NCBI GenBank assembly: GCA_002420085.1
Contig: DIHI01000041.1
Coordinates: 465 to 12,564 of the forward strand
Origin: Lysobacterales bacterium UBA5700
GTDB taxonomy: Bacteria; Pseudomonadota; Gammaproteobacteria; Xanthomonadales; Xanthomonadaceae
Direction of reading: 5' to 3'
DNA length: 12,100 bases
Below, one piece after another: positions 1-5,889 of the stretch (position 1 is the first letter of the stretch; the number at the start of each line of letters is the position of its first letter). Made by a program: the position numbers and the translations under genes. The notes below the pieces were generated by a model, which saw only the letters and a program-made list of their open reading frames with translations, made no database searches and was not told the DNA's origin.

Positions 1-144
1 GGCATCCGCTTCCGCAACCACCCCGATCTGCGCCGGATCCTGCTGTGGGAGTCCTACCCCGCTCACCCGCTGCGCAAGGACTACCCCCTTCGGGGCCGGG
101 GCGAACGCGAGCAGTTCAAGGTCATCAGCCGCACGGACGCGTGA
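1..144 (+). CDS. nuoC: NADH-quinone oxidoreductase subunit C, C-terminal fragment
   Basis: This is the last 47 codons of a gene that enters from the left edge, ending in TGA at 142-144. NuoC is the 30-kDa peripheral-arm subunit of respiratory complex I, which passes electrons from NADH to quinone at the inner membrane. The identification rests on the family's C-terminal block, seen here as [12 protein letters not shown] followed by [11 protein letters not shown], close to the [12 protein letters not shown] ending known in the family. The start, the N-terminal fold and the rest of the operon lie outside the window. The next gene is not nuoD; it is a convergent minus-strand gene, so nuoC is the last gene of its transcript here or the nuo genes are split. 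A fused NuoCD is excluded because a stop follows directly. I see no plus-strand terminator after it. Confidence 0.93.
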   Translation, partial: GIRFRNHPDLRRILLWESYPAHPLRKDYPLRGRGEREQFKVISRTDA

Positions 145-170
145 GCGCTCGGACGGTTCGTGACGCCAAC

Positions 171-206
171 AAAAAACCGACCAGCGGATCCGTCCGCCGG
201 TCGGTT
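171..206 (-). terminator. Intrinsic terminator of the PAPGA-tail secreted protein gene
   Basis: An inverted repeat pairs 175-188 (AACCGACCAGCGGA) with 193-206 (TCCGCCGGTCGGTT) around a TCCG tetraloop. The stem is 14 bp with one A/C mismatch. Read on the minus strand it is followed directly by six U (171-176), the form of a Rho-independent terminator. It lies 34 bp past the stop codon of the minus-strand gene ending at 240. On the plus strand no U tract follows the stem, so it should not stop nuoC transcription efficiently. Confidence 0.85.
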
Positions 207-239
207 GATCTCTCCCGGACCCCGCGTTGTTGCTGGGAA

Positions 240-1154
240 TCAGCGCCGGCGCCGAGTGCCCATGGCCGCGCCCAGCACGAGCAGGCCCACGGCCCCGGGC
301 GCCGGGATGGACGAGGGCGTGATGAAGCGGAACGAGGCGTTGGTGGCGTTCACGACATCGACGCTGGAGCCGTCGCTGGGGTCGAGGACGCCGACGCGCG
401 TGCCGCCGGCCCAGAGGATCTTGCCGTTGCCCAGCCGGAACACGCCGCGGGGCGAGGTGTTCAGGGGCCAGAAGTTCAGCTGCGCGCCGTTCGAGTCGTA
501 CTCGTAGATCCCCAGCGGGGCCGTGAATCCCGCCGCGAGCACATTGCCGCTGGCCTGGAGGAACAACTGGTTGGGGAAGTCGATCCCGGTGGCGCCGTCG
601 GAGGCGTGCCACACGCCGTTGAGCGCGCCCGCGAGGGAGAGGGACAGGATGTCGTCCCCGCCCGACTCGCCCACCAGCGCATCGTTCGCGCGGAACACGA
701 TGTCGCGGGGCGTGCCGAGCCCGGCCGCCCAGTCGGTCCGCCCGGTGCCGTCGAGGTTGAACTGCTGGATCGTGCCGGAGCGGGTGCCCGCGACGATGGG
801 GAGGTAGAGCTTGCCGGCGAGGATCTCGCCCGAGTACAGGTCCACATCGTGGGTGGGCTTGTCGATGGGCGTGGACTGGTAGTTGCCGCTGAGGTCGTAC
901 TTGAACACCGCGTCGGCGGTCTCGTCGATGGCGTAGAGCGAGCCCGCGGACTCGACCACCTTGATGACCTGCTGCATCCGCCCGTCGGCGGGGATCGCGT
1001 TGTTGCTGATGAGGTGCCCGTCGAAGGGGTCGAACGACCAGATGTTGTCGAACCCCGTCCCGGAGTTGGGGATGAGCAGCACCTGGGCCGACGCCCCGGA
1101 CCCGAACGACACGACAAGGCCGGCGGCGATCGCCGCACGGGTGAGATTGAACAT
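240..1154 (-). CDS. Secreted beta-propeller-like protein with PEP-CTERM-type (PAPGA) sorting tail
   Basis: A 304-residue exported protein of unknown function. Residues 1-23 form a signal peptide (MFNLTRAAIAAG, then cleavage after ASA). The middle has short repeats with LYAID, LYLPI and ILWAGG strands separated by about 40 residues, as in NHL or beta-propeller proteins. The end (284-304) is a PEP-CTERM-like sorting signal: PAPGA, a hydrophobic stretch (VGLLVLGAAMG), then TRRRR. In this family the tail is thought to direct export and processing by an exosortase. The PAPGA variant is common in planctomycete proteins as I recall them. I chose the ATG at 1154 over the in-frame ATG at 1226 because a signal peptide begins there and GGGAAGGGA lies just upstream. 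The long form would add 24 residues that spoil the signal peptide. The gene stands alone with its own terminator. Substrate or role cannot be told from sequence. Confidence 0.85.
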   Translation of the reverse strand: MFNLTRAAIAAGLVVSFGSGASAQVLLIPNSGTGFDNIWSFDPFDGHLISNNAIPADGRMQQVIKVVESAGSLYAIDETADAVFKYDLSGNYQSTPIDKPTHDVDLYSGEILAGKLYLPIVAGTRSGTIQQFNLDGTGRTDWAAGLGTPRDIVFRANDALVGESGGDDILSLSLAGALNGVWHASDGATGIDFPNQLFLQASGNVLAAGFTAPLGIYEYDSNGAQLNFWPLNTSPRGVFRLGNGKILWAGGTRVGVLDPSDGSSVDVVNATNASFRFITPSSIPAPGAVGLLVLGAAMGTRRRR

Positions 1155-1183
1155 GACGGTCCCTTCCCAAACACACCCCGCAC

Positions 1184-1204
1184 GGAACGCCGACGCGGCG
1201 CTCC
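1184..1204 (-). other. Hairpin in the leader of the PAPGA-tail gene
   Basis: The 9-base arms at 1184-1192 and 1196-1204 pair around a 3-base loop, with one G-U pair when read on the minus strand. It lies 30 nt upstream of the preferred start at 1154 and no U tract follows, so it is not a terminator. It could be a leader structure or a chance fold in GC-rich DNA. I found no convincing -10/-35 pair in 1155-1283. Confidence 0.3.
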
Positions 1205-1283
1205 GGAGCGAGAACTCACACCACAAACTAACCCAAACCGTGCGCCGGGCAACGGATTGTCCGAAAATGCCCGCTCGTCGCCC

Positions 1284-2456
1284 TCAGCGGACCGCGGGCA
1301 TCGACGCCCGCAGCCGCTCGATGCACGCGGGGACGATCTCCAGCACCCGGTCGACCTCGGCGTCGGTCGTCTCGCGGGACAGACTGAACCGCACCGCCCC
1401 GTGCGCCCGCTCAGGGGGAATCCCCATGGCGGTGAGCACCGGCGAGGGCTCCAGCGAGCCGGAGGCGCAGGCGGAGCCGGCGCTGGCGCACACGCCGCGC
1501 TCGCTGAGCAGCAGCAGGATGGCCTCGGATTCCAGCGGAGGGAACGAGATGTTTGTGGTGTTCCACAGCCGGTCGCCCTTGTCGTGGGCGCCGTTGACGA
1601 TCGCGCCGGGAATCCGTTCGAGGAGCCCCCGCTCGAGCCGGTCGCGTCGCGCGGCCACTCGAGCGGCGTTCGCCGGGTCGGCGAGCCATTCGAGCGCGAG
1701 GTCCGCCGCGATGCCCAGGCCCACGATCCCGGGGGTGTTCTCCGTCCCGCCGCGCCGGTGCTGCTCCTGCGCGCCGTGGATGATCGGGCGCACCCGCGCG
1801 CGCGGGCCGATGTACAGCGCCCCGGCGCCCTTGGGGCCGTGGAACTTGTGGGCCGAGAGACTCACGAGGTCCACCGGATCCGTGGTGACATCCGTGGGCA
1901 TCTTGCCGACCCACTGGGTCGCGTCGGTGTGCAGCACCACGCCCCGCGCCCGGCAGGTCTCCCCCAGGCGCGCGATGGGCTGGATGGCGCCGGTCTCGTT
2001 GTTCGCCCACATCACCGAGACGATCGCCACGCTGTCGTCGATGAGGTCGTTCAGCGCGTCGGCGTCGACGATGCCCTCGCGCGCCATGGGCAGCGTGCGC
2101 ACCTGCGCGCCCTCCATCTCCCGCGCCACCGCCTCGCACAGGTCGCGCATCGCCTCGTGCTCGATGGCGCTGGTGACCACGGTGCGCTTCCCCGGGGGTG
2201 AGGCGATCAGCGTGCCCCGCACGGCGCAGGCGATGGCCTCGGTCGCGCCGGAGGTCAGCACCACCTGGCGCGGACGGGCGTTGATGAGCCGCGCCACCGA
2301 CGCTCGCGCCAGTTCGACGCGCCGGCGCGCGTCCTGCCCGGGGCGGTGGATCGACGAGGGGTTGTGCCAGCGCTCGGTCAGCATCTCGACCATCGCGGCG
2401 ACGACCCGGTCGTCGGGGCGGGTCGTCGCGTTGTGGTCGAGGTAGATGATCTCCAC
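1284..2456 (-). CDS. nifS: Cysteine desulfurase, NifS/IscS family
   Basis: A 390-residue PLP enzyme, full length for the family, that takes sulfur from L-cysteine as an enzyme persulfide and passes it to Fe-S scaffold proteins or tRNA thiolation enzymes in the cytoplasm. Visible features: the N-terminal IYLDHNATT block, His100 in IEHEA, Asp178 and Gln181 in HTDATQWVGK, PLP lysine Lys204 in SAHKFHGPKG, the RGGTEN block at 236-240, and catalytic Cys330 in GSACASGSLEP. Another cysteine, Cys323, sits seven residues earlier in GVCASAGSAC. The start is GTG at 2456; the only upstream in-frame extension runs into TAG within four codons, and no clear ribosome site is seen. It lies 24 nt downstream of a TetR-type gene on the same strand, so they may be co-transcribed. 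No iscU, iscR, sufBCD or mnmA is adjacent, so the sulfur acceptor is unknown. iscS is an equally valid symbol. Confidence 0.95.
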   Translation of the reverse strand: MEIIYLDHNATTRPDDRVVAAMVEMLTERWHNPSSIHRPGQDARRRVELARASVARLINARPRQVVLTSGATEAIACAVRGTLIASPPGKRTVVTSAIEHEAMRDLCEAVAREMEGAQVRTLPMAREGIVDADALNDLIDDSVAIVSVMWANNETGAIQPIARLGETCRARGVVLHTDATQWVGKMPTDVTTDPVDLVSLSAHKFHGPKGAGALYIGPRARVRPIIHGAQEQHRRGGTENTPGIVGLGIAADLALEWLADPANAARVAARRDRLERGLLERIPGAIVNGAHDKGDRLWNTTNISFPPLESEAILLLLSERGVCASAGSACASGSLEPSPVLTAMGIPPERAHGAVRFSLSRETTDAEVDRVLEIVPACIERLRASMPAVR

Positions 2457-2480
2457 GCAGGAATACTAATCCCGGAACGA

Positions 2481-3122
2481 TCAGTCGTCGTCGGGATGCT
2501 CCGCCCGATTGTGCACGCCCGCTCCGGCGTGCTCGCCCAGCATGAGCCGCAGGATCACCTCTCGGACCTGCACGCCCTTGTCGTCCTGAGCGTGCCCGGG
2601 GATGTTCAGCGGGGCCATCACCCCGTACCCCAGCCCCAGGTGCAGCAGGGTCCAGGCGGTGACATCGGGCGAGTACGCCTTGCTCACCCGCCCCTCGTCC
2701 TGCGCGTGCGCCACCTCGCGGCTCACGAAGCGGTGGAGCGCAATGACATGGCGCTGAATGGCTTCGAGGATCTGGGGATCCTCGATCTCCGTCATCGCCT
2801 GCACGATGACGCGATAAATCCCCCGTCCCCGATCGCTGACCATGGGATTGGCGCCGATCAGGCGACGGAGGCGCTGCGCGGGATCCTTGGCCGTCCGGAG
2901 TTGGCGCTCCCAGGTCTGCGTGATCAGGTCGCTGGTCCGGTCGATGACCGCGATGAACAGCGCCCGTTTGGACGCGAAGTGGCGGTAGATGATCGGTTCG
3001 GTGACGCCCGCGGCCTTGGCCAGCTCAGCGGTCGTCGCGCCCCCGAAGCCGCGCTCGGCGAAGAGCCCGACCGCGGTGTCGAGGAGCTGCTCACGGCGCT
3101 GGGCAGCGGGGAGTCGGGTCAT
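2481..3122 (-). CDS. TetR/AcrR-family transcriptional regulator
   Basis: A 213-residue one-component repressor of usual family size. Residues about 8-55 are the TetR DNA-binding domain: the first helix (RREQLLDTAVGLFAERGF), then GATTAELAKAAGVTEPIIYR, then HFASKRALF, the helix-turn-helix with the typical YRHF recognition block. The remainder (about 60-213) is the variable ligand-binding and dimer region; the ligand cannot be inferred. It starts at the ATG at 3122. The 147-bp space upstream contains a 12-bp direct repeat and a 10-bp-spaced repeat that may be its own operator. The nearest gene downstream is the cysteine desulfurase, 24 nt away, which could be in its transcript. No efflux pump or enzyme is divergently placed, so the usual neighbour clue to its target is missing. 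Confidence 0.92.
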   Translation of the reverse strand: MTRLPAAQRREQLLDTAVGLFAERGFGGATTAELAKAAGVTEPIIYRHFASKRALFIAVIDRTSDLITQTWERQLRTAKDPAQRLRRLIGANPMVSDRGRGIYRVIVQAMTEIEDPQILEAIQRHVIALHRFVSREVAHAQDEGRVSKAYSPDVTAWTLLHLGLGYGVMAPLNIPGHAQDDKGVQVREVILRLMLGEHAGAGVHNRAEHPDDD

Positions 3123-3146
3123 CGGATCACCGGGCGGGCCAGCGTG

Positions 3147-3224
3147 TCGAAGGACGCATTCGGTGAGAGTCCAAGGATCGGGGGCTCAGCGCTAATGTAC
3201 GCTAACTTTCGGTCGAAGGACGCA
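3147..3224. repeat. 12-bp direct repeat pair upstream of tetR
   Basis: TCGAAGGACGCA occurs at 3147-3158 and again, identical and in the same orientation, at 3213-3224, 66 bp start to start. The pair brackets the likely promoter and operator zone of the tetR gene. A 12-base identity inside a 147-base gap is unlikely by chance. It could be a pair of protein-binding sites or a small duplication; flanking bases do not match beyond the 12. Confidence 0.6.
3186..3206. promoter_or_regulatory. Candidate TetR operator
   Basis: CGCTAA occurs twice, at 3190-3195 and 3200-3205, with starts exactly 10 bp apart, so both copies face the same side of the helix. The first copy also lies in an imperfect 10-bp palindrome, TCAGCGCTAA (3186-3195). 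On the minus strand TACATT (3194-3199) could be a weak -10 for tetR, but no good -35 is found. TetR proteins often bind next to their own gene; assignment here is inference from position and symmetry. Confidence 0.35.
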
Positions 3225-3269
3225 CCGGGGTTGAGCGCCGTTCACGGACAGGTGTGGAATCGATAACAG

Positions 3270-3575
3270 TCAGTCAATACTGGTGTTACGGTCGATATCC
3301 CGGCCCGTCTTCGGTCGATTCTCACTCGCGGGCGGCACGGGGTCGAACCCTTCCCCGCCCCAGGGATGGCAGCGGCACAGCCGCCGGGCCGTCAGGCCGG
3401 TCGCCCGCACCGGGTTGTGCTCGCGGTAGGCCTCCAGGGCGTATTGGCTGCAGGACGGGATGAACCGGCACCGCCCGCCCATCAAGGGCGACAGCGTCGC
3501 CCGGTAGGCGTAGATCAGCGCCAAGAAGGGCAGGCGCGCGAGCCGACGCCCGCCCGGTTCCCTGGTGGTGTTCAT
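3270..3575 (-). CDS. yidD: Membrane protein insertion efficiency factor YidD
   Basis: A 101-residue small membrane-associated protein thought to help YidC insert proteins into the inner membrane. The family core is clear: IYAYRATLSPLMGGRCRF, then PSCSQYALEAYREHN, then RLCRCHPWGGEGFDPVP, with its conserved cysteines and the HPWGGxGxDPVP block. The last 15 or so residues (NRPKTGRDIDRNTSID) are a polar tail. I chose the ATG at 3575 because it overlaps the rnpA stop as ATGA, the classic arrangement for coupled translation; an in-frame ATG at 3602 would add nine residues inside rnpA. It is the last gene of the topA-clc-rnpA-yidD run. yidC, often next in line, is not here. No terminator is visible in the 147 bp after the stop. 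Confidence 0.93.
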   Translation of the reverse strand: MNTTREPGGRRLARLPFLALIYAYRATLSPLMGGRCRFIPSCSQYALEAYREHNPVRATGLTARRLCRCHPWGGEGFDPVPPASENRPKTGRDIDRNTSID

Positions 3576-3988
3576 GGCGATGACGCCTCGCGCCTGGCCC
3601 ACTCGCGCGCGACCCCCGCGGCCGCGTCGCCCAGCCAGCGTCCGTAGTCCTCCGCGGTCGCTCCTTCGTGCGGGTGGGCGCTGACAACGAAATCAAAGCC
3701 CTTGGGCAGCGCGTGCTGGGCGAGGCGGAAGGCCTCCCGCAGGCGGCGCTTCAGCGCGTTGCGGGTGACCGCGTTCCCGACGCGGCGCCCGACGGAGAGC
3801 CCCAGGCGCGCGTGCTCCATCCCGTTCGGACGCCCGAACACGGTGAGAGGCCCCCGCGAGCGGCGCACCTTGGCCCCGAAGATGGCCTGGAACTCGCGCG
3901 CGTGCGCGAGCCGCTGTCGTCTCCTGAAGTGGAATCGGGGGCTCAGGGGCGCGCCGCTGTTCGCCATGGCGCGATCGTAGCCGCCCAT
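3572..3988 (-). CDS. rnpA: Ribonuclease P protein component
   Basis: The protein subunit of RNase P, which binds the catalytic RNA and helps it trim the 5' leader of tRNA precursors. The 138-residue product carries the family signature RNALKRRLRE (residues 76-85, the RNR motif), preceded by RLGLSVGRRVGNAV and by an N-terminal FRRRQRLAHAREFQ block that lines the tRNA-leader cleft. I give the ATG at 3988 because it sits only 2 nt after the CLC stop (TGACGATG), which suggests coupling; the ATG at 3967 (131 residues) is about as good, and neither has a clear ribosome site. It shares ATGA with yidD downstream. The usual partner rpmH (L34) is not upstream; the CLC gene takes its place. Confidence 0.93.
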   Translation of the reverse strand: MGGYDRAMANSGAPLSPRFHFRRRQRLAHAREFQAIFGAKVRRSRGPLTVFGRPNGMEHARLGLSVGRRVGNAVTRNALKRRLREAFRLAQHALPKGFDFVVSAHPHEGATAEDYGRWLGDAAAGVAREWARREASSP

Positions 3989-3990
3989 CG

Positions 3991-5838
3991 TCAGCCGGCG
4001 CTGATCATGGTCTGGTACGCGTTCATCAGTCGCGCCCGCGTGATCAGCCCGGTGACGCGACGCCCCCCGGGCGAGGCGGGATCGATGATGGGCAGACTGT
4101 TGACCTCGTGGCGGCTGAACTTCTCGAGCACCCGGTCGAGCGTCTCATCGGGGTCCACGACCGGGATCTCCGGGCGGACGAGCTCCTGCACCAGGAGGTA
4201 GGGGATCGCCTCGCGTTCGAGCAGCGCCGTGCGCAGGTCGGCGCTGACGACCATGCCCAGGAAACTGCCGTCGCGGTCGCAGATGCAGAAGTCGGTGATC
4301 CGGTAGCGGTCGCGCAGCTCGAGCACGCGCGTGAGCGGATCGTCCGGGAACACCGGGATGAACGGACCCGGGGCGATGTCCCGCGCCGTCGCCCGGCGCA
4401 GGAGCGACAGGTCCGCCCCGGACCCGACCAGGACTCCGAGCCGGCGCAGCTTGAGGGAGTAGATCGAGTCCTTCAGCAGCGCCTGCGCGACGACCACCGC
4501 CACCACCGCCGCCAGCATGATCGGCAGCAGGACATAGACATCGCGGGTCACCTCGAACAGGATGAGGATCGCCGTCAGCGGCGCGTGCGTCGCGCCGGCG
4601 AGCACCGCCGCCATCCCCACCAGGGCGTACGACGCGGGCGAGCCGCCGGTCGGGACGAGTCCCACCTTCGACAGCACCATCCCGAACGCGCCGCCCGTCG
4701 CCGCGCCGATCATCAGCGAGGGCGCGAACACGCCTCCCGAGCCCCCCGAGCCGAGCGTGAAGCAGGTGGCCACCGCCTTGAACGCCACCAGCCCCAGCAG
4801 CATGGCGACCGTCGGCGAGAACCCCAGCCCGGCGTTCCCAGGCGCGGCCGGCCCCGTTTCCCAGTAGACGCGGGGGTCCAGCAGCTCCCGGACGGCCTCG
4901 TACCCGTTGCCGAAGAAGGGAGGGATCTCAGAGGTCCGCGCGGTCCCGGCGATGAACAGGAAGGCCACGCCCAGCAGCCCCACCGCGAGCGCGCCGCTCA
5001 CCGGCTTGATGACCGGGTGCAGTCGCAGCCGGTCGAACAGGTCATCGGCCCGGTTGATCATGCGGCTGAACCCCGCGGCCACCACGCCGCACACCAGCCC
5101 GAGCACGAGGTACAGCGGCAGTTCGACCAGCGAGAACTCGTACCGGGCCAGGCCGCTCGACACCGCGAAGATGGCCTCGTTGCGCCCGAGCAGGGCCTGC
5201 GTGGTCGCGGTGGAGAAGACCGAGGCGACGACGATGGGCGTGAAGGTCCGGAGCGAGAAGTCGCGGAGCAGGATCTCCAGGACGAAGAAGACGCCCGCGA
5301 TGGGCGCGTTGAAGACCGAGGCGATCCCCGCCGCCGCCCCGCAGCCCAGCAGGGTCGCGCCGTGATCGGCGGGCACGCGGAGCGCCTGCGCGCAGGCGGA
5401 GCCGATCGCCGCCCCGATCTGCACGATGGGGCCTTCGGCGCCCGCCGACCCGCCGGAGCCGATGGTGCAGGCCGACGCGAGCGACTTCACCACCGCCACA
5501 CGCGGGCGGATGACCGATCGCTTGCGGAACAGGGCCTCCATGACCTCGGGGATGCCGTGCCCCCGCGCCTCCCGCGCCAGGCAATGGATCAGGATCCCCG
5601 TGAGCAGGGCCCCGAGCATCGGCAGCAGGGGCAGGGCCCACACGCTGAGCCGTCGCTGCACTTCGATGCCCAGGTCCTCCCCCCCGTCCAGGAGCCACTT
5701 GAACCCGACGGCCCCGAACGCGGTGATGGTTCCCGTGAGAGCGGCCAGGGCGATGAGATACCAGTCGCGCTGGAAACCCAGCCGCTTGCCCAGGTCGCGG
5801 AGACGATCGAGGAGGCGTTGGGGGTTCAGGCCTGGCAT
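3991..5838 (-). CDS. CLC-family chloride channel or transporter with C-terminal CBS pair
   Basis: A 615-residue inner-membrane protein. Residues about 25-465 are the CLC core with many hydrophobic helices; about 483-540 and 551-610 are two CBS domains that in relatives bind adenine nucleotides and regulate gating. Family blocks: GHGIPEVMEAL (93-103), GAEGPIVQIG with gating Glu135, and GSGGSGGVFAPSLMIG (363-378). Three positions differ from E. coli ClC-ec1: His94 where the selectivity serine of GSGIPE would be; Ile189 (in VLEIL) where the internal proton glutamate Glu203 aligns; and Val434 at the central tyrosine position, with Tyr435 one place later. These favour a channel or a non-standard exchanger, and the anion is uncertain. 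The start ATG at 5838 lies 51 nt after the topA stop; no strong ribosome site is seen. It belongs with topA and rnpA in one minus-strand run. Confidence 0.93.
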   Translation of the reverse strand: MPGLNPQRLLDRLRDLGKRLGFQRDWYLIALAALTGTITAFGAVGFKWLLDGGEDLGIEVQRRLSVWALPLLPMLGALLTGILIHCLAREARGHGIPEVMEALFRKRSVIRPRVAVVKSLASACTIGSGGSAGAEGPIVQIGAAIGSACAQALRVPADHGATLLGCGAAAGIASVFNAPIAGVFFVLEILLRDFSLRTFTPIVVASVFSTATTQALLGRNEAIFAVSSGLARYEFSLVELPLYLVLGLVCGVVAAGFSRMINRADDLFDRLRLHPVIKPVSGALAVGLLGVAFLFIAGTARTSEIPPFFGNGYEAVRELLDPRVYWETGPAAPGNAGLGFSPTVAMLLGLVAFKAVATCFTLGSGGSGGVFAPSLMIGAATGGAFGMVLSKVGLVPTGGSPASYALVGMAAVLAGATHAPLTAILILFEVTRDVYVLLPIMLAAVVAVVVAQALLKDSIYSLKLRRLGVLVGSGADLSLLRRATARDIAPGPFIPVFPDDPLTRVLELRDRYRITDFCICDRDGSFLGMVVSADLRTALLEREAIPYLLVQELVRPEIPVVDPDETLDRVLEKFSRHEVNSLPIIDPASPGGRRVTGLITRARLMNAYQTMISAG

Positions 5839-5889
5839 GAGCAGCCCGTGTGCGGTCGGGGATCGACGAAGCGCCCCCGGCGGCGCTCC

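Noticed and set aside
45..2201. A 718-codon open frame on the plus strand, opposite the secreted protein and nifS
   Set aside because: Low-complexity composition, overlaps nuoC in another frame, and covers two genes with clear family motifs on the other strand.
5839..5889. GC-rich inverted repeat between topA and clc as a terminator
   Set aside because: The stem is only about six pairs plus a wobble and lacks a following T tract; the two genes are more likely co-transcribed.
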